Assembly: GCF_014650455.1 (NCBI RefSeq)
Contig: NZ_BMUZ01000010.1
Location: 1 to 64,000, forward strand
Direction: 5' to 3'
Length of the DNA: 64,000 bases
From: Streptomyces xanthochromogenes
GTDB taxonomy: Bacteria > Actinomycetota > Actinomycetes > Streptomycetales > Streptomycetaceae
Part shown: piece after piece, positions 25,947-36,028 of the stretch
Layout: each line of letters begins with the position of its first letter
How positions within the stretch are numbered: position 1 is the stretch's first letter
Program-made: the position numbers and the translations under genes
The notes under the pieces: model-generated
What the model saw: only the letters and a program-made list of their open reading frames with translations
Databases searched by the model: none
Told to the model about the DNA's origin: nothing

Positions 25947-27776
25947 ATGGGGCACTACAAGTCGAATCTCCGCGACATCGAGTTCAACCTCTTCGAGGTG
26001 CTCGGACGCGACAAGCTGTACGGCACCGGCCCGTTCGGGGAGATGGACGTCGACACCGCCAAGTCGATCCTGGAGGAGATCGCCCGTCTCGCCGAGAACG
26101 AGCTGGCCGATTCCTTCGCGGACGCGGACCGCAACCCGCCGGTCTTCGACCCCGCCACGAACACCGCTCCGGTCCCGGAGTCCTTCAAGAGCTCCTACAA
26201 GGCGTTCATGGACTCCGAGTACTGGCGCCTGGGCCTGCCCGAGGAGATCGGCGGCACCGTCTCGCCGCGCTCCCTGATCTGGGCGTACGCCGAGCTGCTG
26301 CTCGGTTCGAACCCCGCGATCTGGATGTACTCCTCGGGCCCGGCCTTCGCCGGCATCCTCTTCGCCGAGGGCAACGAGCAGCAGAAGAAGATCGCCGAGC
26401 TCGCGGTCGACAAGCGCTGGGGCTCGACCATGGTCCTCACCGAGCCGGACGCCGGCTCGGACGTCGGCGCCGGCCGCACCAAGGCCGTGCAGCAGGACGA
26501 CGGCTCCTGGCACATCGAGGGCGTGAAGCGCTTCATCACGTCCGGTGAGCACGACATGGAGGAGAACATCCTCCACTACGTCCTCGCCCGCCCCGAGGGC
26601 CACGGCCCCGGCACCAAGGGCCTGTCCCTCTTCCTCGTGCCGAAGTTCCACTTCGACTGGGAGACCGGCGAGCTGGGCGAGCGCAACGGCGTGTACGCGA
26701 CGAACGTCGAGCACAAGATGGGCCTGAAGGCGTCCAACACGTGCGAGATGACGTTCGGCGACCAGCACCCCGCCAAGGGCTGGCTGATCGGTGACAAGCA
26801 CGACGGCATCCGCCAGATGTTCATGATCATCGAGTTCGCCCGCATGATGGTCGGCACGAAGGCGATCGCGACCCTGTCGACGGGTTACCTCAACGCCCTT
26901 GAGTACGCCAAGGAGCGCGTCCAGGGCAGCGACCTCTCGCAGTTCATGGACAAGACCGCGCCGAAGGTGACGATCACTCACCACCCGGACGTGCGACGCT
27001 CGTTGATGACGCAGAAGGCGTACGCGGAGGGCATGCGCTCGCTCGTCCTCTACACCGCCTCCATCCAGGACGCGATCCAGGTGAAGGAGGCGGCGGGCGA
27101 GGACGCCAAGGCGCTCGTCGGCCTCAACGACCTGCTGCTGCCGATCGTGAAGGGCTACGGCTCGGAGAAGTCGTACGAGAAGCTGTCGTCCGAGTCGCTC
27201 CAGACCTTCGGCGGCTCCGGGTACCTCCAGGAGTACCCGATCGAGCAGTACATCCGTGACGCCAAGATCGACACGCTGTACGAGGGCACGACGGCCATCC
27301 AGGGCCAGGACTTCTTCTTCCGGAAGATCGTCCGGGACCAGGGTGCGGCCCTGAACACGCTCTCCGAGGAGATCAAGAAGTTCCTCGCCGAGCAGAACGG
27401 CAACGCGGAGCTGGGCGGCGCGCTCGACTCGCTCGCCAAGGCGGCCGTCGACCTGGAGGCGATCGTCGGCACGATGATCACCGACCTGACGGCGACGGGC
27501 GAGGACGTCAAGAACATCTACAAGGTGGGTCTCAACACGACCCGTCTGCTGATGGCCTCGGGTGACGTGGTGGTCGGCTACCTGCTCCTCAAGGGTGCGG
27601 CCGTCGCCGCCGAGAAGCTGTCCTCGGCCTCCGCGAAGGACGTCCCCTTCTACACCGGCAAGATCGCGGCTGCGAAGTTCTTCGCGGCGAACGTGCTGCC
27701 GGGCGTCGGTACGGCCCGCTCGCTGGCCGAGACGGTGGACAACTCCCTGATGGACCTGGACGAGGCGGCCTTCTAG
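25947..27776 (+). CDS. Acyl-CoA dehydrogenase, long form with C-terminal extension
   Basis: FAD-dependent enzyme that introduces the alpha-beta double bond in acyl-CoA during beta-oxidation. At 609 aa it is of the large FadE type with an extra C-terminal helical domain. Visible features are the N-terminal segment MGHYKSNLRDIEFNLFEVLG, the FAD loop TEPDAGSDVGAG, the region around ITSGEHD, and DTLYEGTTAIQG with the probable catalytic Glu. The extension from about 470 onward is typical of this subfamily. It is monocistronic with its own terminator. The palindrome upstream suggests regulation by fatty-acid-type effectors. Confidence 0.95.
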   Translation: MGHYKSNLRDIEFNLFEVLGRDKLYGTGPFGEMDVDTAKSILEEIARLAENELADSFADADRNPPVFDPATNTAPVPESFKSSYKAFMDSEYWRLGLPEEIGGTVSPRSLIWAYAELLLGSNPAIWMYSSGPAFAGILFAEGNEQQKKIAELAVDKRWGSTMVLTEPDAGSDVGAGRTKAVQQDDGSWHIEGVKRFITSGEHDMEENILHYVLARPEGHGPGTKGLSLFLVPKFHFDWETGELGERNGVYATNVEHKMGLKASNTCEMTFGDQHPAKGWLIGDKHDGIRQMFMIIEFARMMVGTKAIATLSTGYLNALEYAKERVQGSDLSQFMDKTAPKVTITHHPDVRRSLMTQKAYAEGMRSLVLYTASIQDAIQVKEAAGEDAKALVGLNDLLLPIVKGYGSEKSYEKLSSESLQTFGGSGYLQEYPIEQYIRDAKIDTLYEGTTAIQGQDFFFRKIVRDQGAALNTLSEEIKKFLAEQNGNAELGGALDSLAKAAVDLEAIVGTMITDLTATGEDVKNIYKVGLNTTRLLMASGDVVVGYLLLKGAAVAAEKLSSASAKDVPFYTGKIAAAKFFAANVLPGVGTARSLAETVDNSLMDLDEAAF

Positions 27777-27791
27777 GCCTCCGTCGAGGGA

Positions 27792-27825
27792 GGGGCTCGG
27801 GGTGGTCGGACCCCGGGCCCCTTTT
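27792..27825 (+). terminator. Terminator of the acyl-CoA dehydrogenase gene
   Basis: GGGGCTCGGGGT / ACCCCGGGCCCC with a six-base loop, followed by TTTT. A classic strong hairpin 15 bp past the stop. Confidence 0.9.
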
Positions 27826-28020
27826 CGCCGTCACCGGGCCTCTCTGCGCTGTCCCCCGGCCGGGCCCCGGCCCTCACCCGTCGAGCCCGTCGCAGGCCGG
27901 CGGAAAGTTCGGTCGTCGGAGCGGTCCCCCGGGCTCAACGGGGGTACACGGCACCCAGAACTTCCGGGCTGCCGGACCTCCGGGCTGCCGGGGCTGGAGC
28001 CGACGAACGAAAGGCGAATC

Positions 28021-28446
28021 GTGTCCGCATCCCTCGTGGAAACCGTCGATGTCAACGCGCCCGTCTCCGTCTCCTGGGCGCTCTGGAGCGATGTGACCCG
28101 GTGGCCGAAGTTCCTGAGTCACGTGCGCCGCGTCGACCGGCTGGACGGGCAGCGTTTCGCCTGGCAGCTGGAGATCCCGGGTGCCGACAAGAACTTCGTG
28201 GCCGAGCTCACCGAGGTGGTTCCGGAGGACCGCATCGCCTGGCACACCGTGGACGGGGTCGATCACGCCGGTGTCGTCACCTTCCATCGCCTGACCGATA
28301 CGACGAGCCGGGTGACCCTGCAGATCGAGTACGACCCGAAGGGGTTCATCGAGCACCTCGGCGCGCTCACCAACCTCGACTCGGCACTCGCCAACTACGA
28401 CCTCGGCGAATTCCAGAAGCTCGCCGAGACGGCCGCGGCATCCTGA
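28021..28446 (+). CDS. SRPBCC-family (START-like) protein
   Basis: A 141-aa single-domain protein of the polyketide cyclase/dehydrase-like SRPBCC fold, which binds hydrophobic ligands. The family pattern is clear: ETVDVNAPVSVSWALWSDVTRWPKF at the start, WQLEIPGADKNFVAEL in the middle, and the long C-terminal helix ALTNLDSALANYDLGEFQKL. Starts at GTG with AAAGGCGA upstream. Ligand and partner are unknown, and there is no polyketide gene nearby. Confidence 0.88.
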   Translation: MSASLVETVDVNAPVSVSWALWSDVTRWPKFLSHVRRVDRLDGQRFAWQLEIPGADKNFVAELTEVVPEDRIAWHTVDGVDHAGVVTFHRLTDTTSRVTLQIEYDPKGFIEHLGALTNLDSALANYDLGEFQKLAETAAAS

Positions 28447-28630
28447 CGGTTCACGTCCGGACGGGCCTGCCGCTCCGGCTCCGACCCGCGCGAACGGCGT
28501 CCGGGTCGGAGCCCCGGGCCCGGGCCGTTCGGACCCCGTCGCAGGGGCGGGAGGGCAGACCAGCCGGGGCCAAACGGGGCAAGACGCTCGGGGCCCCGGG
28601 GCGGGGGCGGCCCGCCGCTAGGGTGGCGGC

Positions 28631-29926
28631 ATGAGCACACCGCCCCGCTTCGACCGCGGCCACACCGACGACCTGATGACCTTCCTCGCGGCGAGCCCGT
28701 CGCAGTACCACGCCGTGGCCAACGCAGCCGCTCGCCTGGAGAAGGCCGGGTTCCGGCAGGTGCAGGAGACGGACGCCTGGGACGGCACGCACGGCGGGAA
28801 GTACGTGCTGCGCGGCGGTGCCATCGTGGCCTGGTTCGTGCCCGAGGGCGCCGAGCCCCACACCCCGTACCGGATCGTCGGCGCCCACACCGACTCCCCG
28901 AACCTGCGCGTGAAGCCGCAGCCCGACTCGGGCGCGTACGGCTGGCGTCAGGTCGCCGTCGAGGTCTACGGCGGGACGCTGCTCAACACCTGGCTCGACC
29001 GCGACCTCGGCATCGCGGGCCGTCTCACCCTCAAGGACGGCAGCCACCGCCTGGTCAACGTGGACCGGCCGCTCCTGCGCGTGCCGCAGCTCGCCGTGCA
29101 CCTGGACCGCTCGGTGAACACCGACGGGCTCAAGCTCGACCGCCAGCGCCACCTCCAGCCGATCTGGGGCCTCGGCGACGACGTGCGGGAAGGCGACCTG
29201 ATCTCCTTCCTTGAGCAGGAGGCCGGGCTCGCCGAGGGCGAGGTGGCCGGCTGGGACCTGATGCTGCACTCCGTCGAGGCACCCGCCTACCTGGGCCGCG
29301 ACCGTGAGCTGGTGGCCGGGCCGCGCATGGACAACCTGCTGTCCGTGCACGCCGGGATCGCGGCCCTCGCCGCCGTGTCCGGCGCCGACGACCTCCCCTT
29401 CATCCCGGTGTTCGCCGCCTTCGACCACGAGGAGGACGGCTCGCAGGCCGACACCGGTGCCGACGGCCCGCTCCTCGGCAACGTCATGGAGCGCTCGGTG
29501 TTCGCCCGCGGCGGCACCTACGAGGACCGCGCCCGTGCCTTCGCCGGGACCGTCTGTCTGTCCTCCGACACCGGCCACGCCGTCCACCCCAACTACGCCG
29601 AGCGGCACGACCCCACGCACCATCCGCGCGCCAACGGCGGCCCCATCCTCAAGGTCAACGTGAACGCCCGGTACGCCACCGACGGCGCCGGCCGCGCCGT
29701 CTTCGCGGCCGCCTGCGAGCGGGCCGGGGTGCCGTGGCAGACCTTCGTCTCCAACAACGCGATGCCCTGCGGCACGACGATCGGCCCGATCACCGCGGCC
29801 CGGCACGGCATCCAGACCGTCGACATCGGCGTGGCCATCCTGTCGATGCACAGTGCGCGCGAACTGTGCGGCGCCGACGACCCGTTCCTGCTGGCCAACG
29901 CCCTCACCGCGTTCCTCGCCGACTGA
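28631..29926 (+). CDS. M18-family metalloaminopeptidase
   Basis: A 431-aa aminopeptidase of the M18 (aspartyl aminopeptidase/ApeB) family that removes N-terminal acidic or hydrophobic residues using two zinc ions. Metal-ligand motifs are visible: GAHTDSPNLRVKP (His86), FDHEEDGS with the catalytic Glu pair, SSDTGHAVHPNY, and near the end the SMHSARELCG motif. Length and order match the family. It is cytoplasmic, with no signal peptide. Confidence 0.96.
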   Translation: MSTPPRFDRGHTDDLMTFLAASPSQYHAVANAAARLEKAGFRQVQETDAWDGTHGGKYVLRGGAIVAWFVPEGAEPHTPYRIVGAHTDSPNLRVKPQPDSGAYGWRQVAVEVYGGTLLNTWLDRDLGIAGRLTLKDGSHRLVNVDRPLLRVPQLAVHLDRSVNTDGLKLDRQRHLQPIWGLGDDVREGDLISFLEQEAGLAEGEVAGWDLMLHSVEAPAYLGRDRELVAGPRMDNLLSVHAGIAALAAVSGADDLPFIPVFAAFDHEEDGSQADTGADGPLLGNVMERSVFARGGTYEDRARAFAGTVCLSSDTGHAVHPNYAERHDPTHHPRANGGPILKVNVNARYATDGAGRAVFAAACERAGVPWQTFVSNNAMPCGTTIGPITAARHGIQTVDIGVAILSMHSARELCGADDPFLLANALTAFLAD

Positions 29927-30044
29927 AACGGCCGAACCGGCCGAAAACGGCCCATCAGCCCGAACTCGCTTGCCATCCATGGGGGTTGTCCGTCCGGGGC
30001 CCGGGTACTCGGACGGTCCACCACCTTTCACGGAGGCGAGTTCC

Positions 30045-30260
30045 ATGGGCTTGGGCGGCTGCATCATCCTCATCGCGGTGGGGGCCATCCTCACGTTCGC
30101 GACGGACTGGCACACGAGCGGCGTGAACGTCCACGTCGTCGGCCTGATACTCATGGCCGTCGGCATCATCGGCGTCGCCGTCTTCACCAGCGTGCTGCGC
30201 AGGCGGCGCATGGTGCCCGGGGCCACCGTCGTCGAGGAGGACCGCGACCACCTCATGTGA
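30045..30260 (+). CDS. DUF6458 small membrane protein
   Basis: A 71-aa protein with two hydrophobic helices (CIILIAVGAILTFATDW and VVGLILMAVGIIGVAVFTSV) followed by a short basic segment and acidic end. This is the common actinobacterial DUF6458 pattern. GGAGG lies upstream of the ATG. Function unknown. Confidence 0.85.
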   Translation: MGLGGCIILIAVGAILTFATDWHTSGVNVHVVGLILMAVGIIGVAVFTSVLRRRRMVPGATVVEEDRDHLM

Positions 30261-30422
30261 TCCCCGGCCCCACCCCGCGCACCGGGCCGCCCCGTGCGGC
30301 CCTCGGCCCGCCCCGTGCGGCGGGGGCCGCCTCGCGCGACCCCCGCACGCCCCGCGTATCCTCGACTGTCCGGGCCCTGACCAGGTCCGGGTGGGAACGG
30401 GGAGCAAGGGGGTGTCGCCACC

Positions 30423-33107
30423 GTGGAGTTCCGCGTCCTGGGAACGGTGGCCGTGGCGACGGAGGACGGCGCGTTCCTCCCGCTCGGCCCCGCCAAACGC
30501 CGCAGTCTGCTGGCCATGCTGCTGCTCCAGCCCAACACGGCCGTCCCGGTGGAGCGCCTCACCGAGGCCCTGTGGGACGAAGAGCCTCCGCTGCACTCCC
30601 GTACCGTCCTGCAGGGCCATGTCTCACGGCTGCGCGCCCTGCTCGCCGAGCACGGCGCCGAGGCGTACGGGATCGAGCTGGCGACCCAGGGACCGGCGTA
30701 CGTCCTGCGGCTCCCCGAGACCCTCATCGACGCCCACCGCTTCGAGGAACTCGTCTCGCTCGCCCGCGCCCAGCGCGGCCCGGGCGACGCGGTCCTGATG
30801 CTGCGCGAGGCGCTCGCCCTGTGGCAGGGCCCGGCCCTCACCGGCACCGTGACCAGCCCGCCCCTGCAGGCCGCCGCCCACACCCTCGAAGAGCTCAGGC
30901 TCGCCTCCGTGGAGGCGCTCGCCGAGGCGTACGGGGAGCTCGGCGAGCACGGCCGGGCCGCCGCCGTCCTGCGCACCGAGGCCGTCGCCCACCCCTTGCG
31001 CGAGCCCCTCTCGGCCGCGCTGATGCTGGCCCTGAGCCGCTCGGGGCGCCAGTCCGACGCCCTCGAATGGTTCCACCGCACCCGTCGCCTGCTCGCCGAC
31101 GAACTCGGCGTCGACCCGGGCCCCGCGCTCTCCGACGCGTACGCCACGATCCTGCGCACCGGCACCCCCGTGACCCCGGTGGAGCCGGCCGCAGAGCAGC
31201 CCGAACCAGCCATCTGCGTACCTGAGTTGCTGCCCCGCAGACCGCGCGGCTTCACCGGCCGGCAGGACGAGCTCGACGCGCTCGGGGCGGCCGCGGACGG
31301 CCAGTACGGCGCGGTCGCGGTGGTCACCGGCGGCGCCGGCGTCGGCAAGACCGCGCTCGCCGTGCACTGGGCGCACGAACGCCGGGGCGACTTCCCCGAC
31401 GGCCGCCTCTTCGTCGACCTGTGCGGCTACAGCGACACCCCGGCCCGCCAAGTCACCGTCGTCCTGCGGGAGTTCCTGCTCGCCCTCGGCGTGCCCGTCC
31501 AGCGCATACCGGAGACCGAGGCCGGGATGGGCGCCCTGTACCGCTCGCTGACCGCCGACCACCGGATGCTGGTCGTGCTCGACAACGCCCGCGACTCCGA
31601 GCAGGTCCGCCCACTGCTGCCGGGCGGCGACCACTGCGTCACCCTGGTCACCAGTCGCGACCGGCTCGGCGGCCTCGTCGCCTCCGACGCCGCCCGCCCG
31701 GTCCGCCTCGACGAACTGCCCGCCGACGACTGCACCGCCCTGCTCGGCGCGGTGCTCGGCGAGGACCGGGTCGCCGCCGAACCCGAGGCGGCCGCCCGGC
31801 TCGCCGCGCTCTGCGACGGCCTCCCGCTCGCCCTGCGCGTCACCGCCGCCCGCCTCGCCGCCCGTCCCCAGTGGACGCTGGCCGCGCTCGCCGGTGAACT
31901 CGCCGACGAACAGCGCCGGTTGGGGCTGCTCAGGGTCGAGGACACCGGTGTCGCCGCCGCCCTGCGCCTGACCGTGCAGCAACTGCCCGAACAGGCCAGG
32001 CGGATGTTCCGCTCGCTCGGCCTGCACACCGGCTCCGAGCTCGACCGCTACACGGCCGCCGCCCTGGCCGGGTGCACCCCCGACCAGGCCGCCGCCGCCC
32101 TGGAACGGCTCGCCGCCGCCCACCTCGTCGTCGAGTCCGGCCCGCACGGCCCCGACCCGCGCACCCGCCCCGACTCCTACGCCCTGCACGACCTCGTACG
32201 CCTCTACGCCCGCGCGCTCGCCCCCGAGGCCGACCCGGACGGGCTCACCCGCCTCCTGGACCACTACCTGCACACCGGCCTGGTCGCCACCGCCACCGCC
32301 GAGCCCGGCAGCCAGCCCTGCTTCGTGCCGCCGCCCAGGTCCCGGCGGCCCGCGGCGGTGCGCGAGTTCGAGGACCGCCAGGCCGCGCTCGCCTGGTACG
32401 AGGCCGAACGGGCCACCCTGCGCGGGGCGGTGGCCGCCGCCGTCACCGCCGGAATGCACGACCGGGCCTGGCGCCTCGTGCTGCTGCAGTGGCCGCTCAT
32501 CCTGTGGCGGGTCCGGGACGGCTGGGTGCCGCTGCTCGAACAGGCCCTGATATCGGCCGAGTTGGAGCAGGAGCTGGACGCCCAGTCCCGCACCCGCGCC
32601 CTGCTCGGCTGGGTGCTGCACGAGGAGGGCCGCTACGACGAGGCGCTCGCGCACCTGGAGAAGGCACCCGACCTGGCCCGCCGGGCGGGCGCCGTCACCA
32701 GCGAGGCCATCGCCCGCATGAACCTCGCCCTCATCCTGGCCCAGTACGGCGAGGCCGCCAGGGCCGGTGAACTGCTCGGCCAGGCACTGGCGTTGGCCGG
32801 CCGGGCTCGCGACCGCTCCACCGAGATGCTCGCCCACCAGCATCTGGCCCGCCACTTCCTGGACGCGGGCGACCACCAACAGGCCCTGGAGCACGCCTCC
32901 CTCGGTCTCGGCCTCGGCCCGTCGCCGGAGGCCATCCCGCGCCGGGTCCTGCTGCGCACCAGCTACGGCGAGGCGCTGGCCGGCCTCGGCCGCACGGAGG
33001 ACGCCCGCCGCGAACTCGCACACGCGGCCCACGAGGCCGACGACCACGGTTACGAGGAGGGGGCCGCGGCGGCCCGCGCCCAACTGGCCAGGATCGCGCC
33101 CGCGTAA
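30423..33107 (+). CDS. AfsR-like SARP regulator with NB-ARC and TPR domains
   Basis: An 894-aa transcriptional activator. A winged-helix DNA-binding domain lies at 1-90 (PAKRRSLLAMLLLQPNTAVPV). The BTAD domain follows at about 95-240 (HPLREPLSAALMLALSRSGRQ). The NB-ARC ATPase begins with the P-loop GGAGVGKTAL near residue 303 and also has LVVLDNARDSEQ and GLPLALRV. TPR-like helices fill about 690-890. This architecture is that of AfsR, which activates secondary metabolism after phosphorylation by Ser/Thr kinases. Whether this is AfsR itself or a paralogue cannot be decided here. Starts at GTG. Confidence 0.93.
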   Translation: MEFRVLGTVAVATEDGAFLPLGPAKRRSLLAMLLLQPNTAVPVERLTEALWDEEPPLHSRTVLQGHVSRLRALLAEHGAEAYGIELATQGPAYVLRLPETLIDAHRFEELVSLARAQRGPGDAVLMLREALALWQGPALTGTVTSPPLQAAAHTLEELRLASVEALAEAYGELGEHGRAAAVLRTEAVAHPLREPLSAALMLALSRSGRQSDALEWFHRTRRLLADELGVDPGPALSDAYATILRTGTPVTPVEPAAEQPEPAICVPELLPRRPRGFTGRQDELDALGAAADGQYGAVAVVTGGAGVGKTALAVHWAHERRGDFPDGRLFVDLCGYSDTPARQVTVVLREFLLALGVPVQRIPETEAGMGALYRSLTADHRMLVVLDNARDSEQVRPLLPGGDHCVTLVTSRDRLGGLVASDAARPVRLDELPADDCTALLGAVLGEDRVAAEPEAAARLAALCDGLPLALRVTAARLAARPQWTLAALAGELADEQRRLGLLRVEDTGVAAALRLTVQQLPEQARRMFRSLGLHTGSELDRYTAAALAGCTPDQAAAALERLAAAHLVVESGPHGPDPRTRPDSYALHDLVRLYARALAPEADPDGLTRLLDHYLHTGLVATATAEPGSQPCFVPPPRSRRPAAVREFEDRQAALAWYEAERATLRGAVAAAVTAGMHDRAWRLVLLQWPLILWRVRDGWVPLLEQALISAELEQELDAQSRTRALLGWVLHEEGRYDEALAHLEKAPDLARRAGAVTSEAIARMNLALILAQYGEAARAGELLGQALALAGRARDRSTEMLAHQHLARHFLDAGDHQQALEHASLGLGLGPSPEAIPRRVLLRTSYGEALAGLGRTEDARRELAHAAHEADDHGYEEGAAAARAQLARIAPA

Positions 33108-33272
33108 GCTCACGCGGTCGGGACCCGCGGGATGCCGTCGGATGCGGGAGACGACCGGCTCGTGCGGCGCGCCCGCGGGCGGCGCGTTAGCCGGGCGATA
33201 GGGGCGGGCGCCAGGCTGATGCGGCAGCGGGGGACAGCCCGCACGGGAACCATGCACAGGGAACGGGGCGCG

Positions 33273-34082
33273 ATGCGCGGGGGCAGGGGGAGTACGGCCG
33301 TCGGCGGCCTGGTCGCCGTCGTACTGCTCGGCGCCCTGACGGGCTGCACGGACCGCGTGCCCGCCGCCGCTCCCGCCACCTCCGTGAAGTCGGTGGCGCA
33401 CGGTTCGTCGGCGCCGGGGGCCGCGACCCCGCGGGAGCGGCCGATTCCGTCCGGCTCCGCATCGGGGACGGGCGCGCCCGGGCAGAGCGCCTCGCCCGGT
33501 ACCGGTGCCGGTGCCGGTGCCGTGAGCCCGTCGGGCTCGGCCTCGGCGAGTCCGACGCCGGGGGCCCCGGGTCCGGGCACGCACACCGGCCCGGTCGACG
33601 ACGGGGGTGAGGACGCCCGGATCTTCTGCTCGCCCACCGCGCTGTCCTTCGCCTTCCGCGTCGTCGACCCGGCCGGCAGGGCCGGACCGCGGCACGGCCC
33701 CGACGCACGGACCGGAGACGCACGGGCCGGAGCGGACGCGGTCCTGGTGGCCCGCAACACCTCAGGACACACCTGTGTGCTGCACGGCACCCCCACACTG
33801 ACCGTCCTGGACGGCAGCGGGCGGGGTGCCCCGCTCGTCTCCACCCCGGCCCAGCCGTTCGCGAAGCCCTTCGCGCTGCACCCCGGCGCGAACGGGGTGG
33901 CCCGCGTGCACTACTCCGCCCGCCGCGGCTGCCCGGCCACCGGCACGGCGGTGCGGGTGACGCTGCCCGGCTCCGACGCCGCGATCACGGTGCCGGTCCT
34001 GGACGGGCACGGCCGCCCGGCCGCCCTCGCGCTGTGCGGGCCGGCCCCGCGGACCGGCCCGTTCAAGCCGGGCTTCGGCTAG
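33273..34082 (+). CDS. Lipoprotein with DUF4232 domain
   Basis: A secreted, lipid-anchored protein. From the ATG at 33273 the signal peptide MRGGRGSTAVGGLVAVVLLG ends in the lipobox ALTGC (Cys at residue 25). A Ser/Pro/Ala/Gly-rich linker of about 85 residues contains a short GTGAGAGA tract. It is followed by a DUF4232 domain (FCSPTALSFAF, TSGHTCVLHGTPTLTVLD, and LCGPA at the end). An in-frame ATG at 33252 would add seven residues. DUF4232 proteins are common in actinomycete envelopes, with unknown role. Confidence 0.85.
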   Translation: MRGGRGSTAVGGLVAVVLLGALTGCTDRVPAAAPATSVKSVAHGSSAPGAATPRERPIPSGSASGTGAPGQSASPGTGAGAGAVSPSGSASASPTPGAPGPGTHTGPVDDGGEDARIFCSPTALSFAFRVVDPAGRAGPRHGPDARTGDARAGADAVLVARNTSGHTCVLHGTPTLTVLDGSGRGAPLVSTPAQPFAKPFALHPGANGVARVHYSARRGCPATGTAVRVTLPGSDAAITVPVLDGHGRPAALALCGPAPRTGPFKPGFG

Positions 34083-34131
34083 GCCGGGAGGCCGCGCTCG
34101 GGCCCGGCCCCTGCGCCCGGTCCTGCGACGG

Positions 34132-35952
34132 CTAGGAGGCCTCGGCCGGGTCCATGCCCGCCAGCACCAGCGGCAGCCTGCTCGCGCCGCCCACGACGAG
34201 CCGTACGGGCACGCCCCAGTCCTGCTGGTGCATGTGGCAGGCGGGGTATTCGTTCTCCGGATCGTCGTCGCAGGACGCCGCCATCGCCGACACGTGCAGC
34301 ACGCCCTCGGCGACCTCGGGGTTCAGGGCGAGCTCGCGCGCGAGGTCGGTGCCCGTGCCCTCGCCCGTGAGCAGCAGCTCGGGCGGCGTCGCGGAGACCA
34401 GCAACCGCGTGGACGGGCCGTAGCGGGTGTCCAGCTTCTGGCCGGCCGGCGCCTGGAACACCACGTCCAACTGGAGCCTGCCCGGGGTCACTTCGGTCGC
34501 CGAGCGCTGGGTCCGGTGCGCCACCGACTCGACCCGTACCGCCTCGTCGGGCAGCCGGAGCCGGGTCAGGCGGTGCCGCGCCGACTCGACGACGACGATG
34601 TCGTCCCCGACCAGCACCGCGTCGCTGGGCTCCCTCAAGTCCGTTGCCAGCGTGGTGACTTGACCAGTCGCCGGATCGTAGCGGCGCAGCGCGTGGTTGT
34701 ACGTGTCGGACACGGCGACCGAGCCGTCCGGCAGCGCGGTGACACCCAGCGGGTGCTGGAGCAGCGCCTGGGCGGCCTCCCCGTCGCGGTGCCCGAAGTC
34801 GAAGAGCCCGGTGCCGACGGCGGTGTGCACCGCGCCCTCGGGGTCGACGTAGCGCAGCGCCGAGGTCTCCGAGTCGGCGACCCAGAGCCGGTCCTCGGTG
34901 GCCGCGAGCCCGGACGGCTGCGCGAACCAGGCCTCGTCGCCCGGCCCGTCCACGAGCCCCTCGTTCGTGGTGCCGGCCGCGACCTCGACGGTCCTCGTCT
35001 CCGGGTCGTACGTCCACAGCTGGTGCACCCCGGCCATGGCGATCCACACCTTGCCCCGCCACCAGGCGACGTCCCACGGCGAGGAGAGGTCGACCTCAAG
35101 GGCGGGCCCGGAGGTGGGCTGCCCCTGCCACCACTGCCTGCCGGTACCGGCGAGCAGCTCGATCTCCCCGCTGACCGGGTCGAACGTGCGCAGCGCGTGG
35201 TGGACGGTGTCGGCGACGACGACCTTGCCGTCCGGGAGCAGCGCGAGGCCCTGCGGCTCCTTGAACTGCCCGTCCCCGCCGATCCTGCGCACCACGCCCT
35301 CGCCGTCCGGGCCGAGCTCGACCAGCTGGTGGCGGGTGGTGTCGGACACCAGGAGGTTCCCGCCGGGCAGCGCGATCGCCTTGCCGGGGAAGCGCAGGTC
35401 GGTGGCGACGGGCTCCGGCGGCACGTAGGGGCCGTCGCCGCGCCGCAGCGTGCCCTTGGCGCCGTGCTCGGCCTCCAGCTCCTCGACGAGCCGCTCAATG
35501 GCGTGCGCATGCCCTTCACCGGCGTGCTGGGCGACGACGTACCCCTCGGGGTCGATCACCACGAGCGTGGGCCAGGCGCGCACCGCGTACTGCTTCCAGG
35601 TGGCGAGCTCGGGATCGTCGAGCACCGGGTGCTCCACGCCGTACCGCTCGACGGCGTCGACCACGGCCTGGTGCTCGGCCTCGTGCACGAACTTCGGCGA
35701 GTGCACGCCGACGATCACGACGGTGTCCCGGTGCTTCTCCTCCAGCTCGCGCAGCTCGTCGAGGACGTGGAGGCAGTTGATGCAGCAGAACGTCCAGAAG
35801 TCGAGGATGACGATCCGCCCGCGCAGCTCGGCGAGGTTCAGCTCCTTGCCTCCGGTGTTCAGCCAGCCGCCCCTGCCGATCAGCTCGGGGGCACGGACTC
35901 GGGCACGGCGGGGGGCGGGCGCGGGGGTGGGCGCCGGGGCTGCGTCGTTCAT
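34132..35952 (-). CDS. Thioredoxin-like domain fused to NHL repeats
   Basis: A 606-aa protein. Residues about 30-175 are a TlpA/thioredoxin-like domain with the active site CINC (Cys57, Cys60; WTFCCINC). Residues about 185-500 are NHL-type beta-propeller repeats (PQGLALLPDGKVVVADTVHHALRTF is one repeat). Two Cys and two His (CDDDPENEYPACHMHQ) lie near the C terminus. This resembles NHLRC2-type proteins, conserved from bacteria to animals, with a suspected redox role. No signal peptide; the N terminus is Pro/Ala-rich. Divergent from the LURP-one-related gene with a 76-bp gap. Confidence 0.93.
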   Translation of the reverse strand: MNDAAPAPTPAPAPRRARVRAPELIGRGGWLNTGGKELNLAELRGRIVILDFWTFCCINCLHVLDELRELEEKHRDTVVIVGVHSPKFVHEAEHQAVVDAVERYGVEHPVLDDPELATWKQYAVRAWPTLVVIDPEGYVVAQHAGEGHAHAIERLVEELEAEHGAKGTLRRGDGPYVPPEPVATDLRFPGKAIALPGGNLLVSDTTRHQLVELGPDGEGVVRRIGGDGQFKEPQGLALLPDGKVVVADTVHHALRTFDPVSGEIELLAGTGRQWWQGQPTSGPALEVDLSSPWDVAWWRGKVWIAMAGVHQLWTYDPETRTVEVAAGTTNEGLVDGPGDEAWFAQPSGLAATEDRLWVADSETSALRYVDPEGAVHTAVGTGLFDFGHRDGEAAQALLQHPLGVTALPDGSVAVSDTYNHALRRYDPATGQVTTLATDLREPSDAVLVGDDIVVVESARHRLTRLRLPDEAVRVESVAHRTQRSATEVTPGRLQLDVVFQAPAGQKLDTRYGPSTRLLVSATPPELLLTGEGTGTDLARELALNPEVAEGVLHVSAMAASCDDDPENEYPACHMHQQDWGVPVRLVVGGASRLPLVLAGMDPAEAS

Positions 35953-36028
35953 GCTTCAAGCTTGCCATCCCCGTATGAACACCCTGTGTCGCCGTTCGGC
36001 GGGGCCCCGGGGCGGGCAGAGGGTAGCC

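Noticed and set aside
27802..28020. Longer N terminus of the SRPBCC protein
   Set aside because: The extension passes through the terminator of the preceding gene; the family starts at the GTG at 28021.
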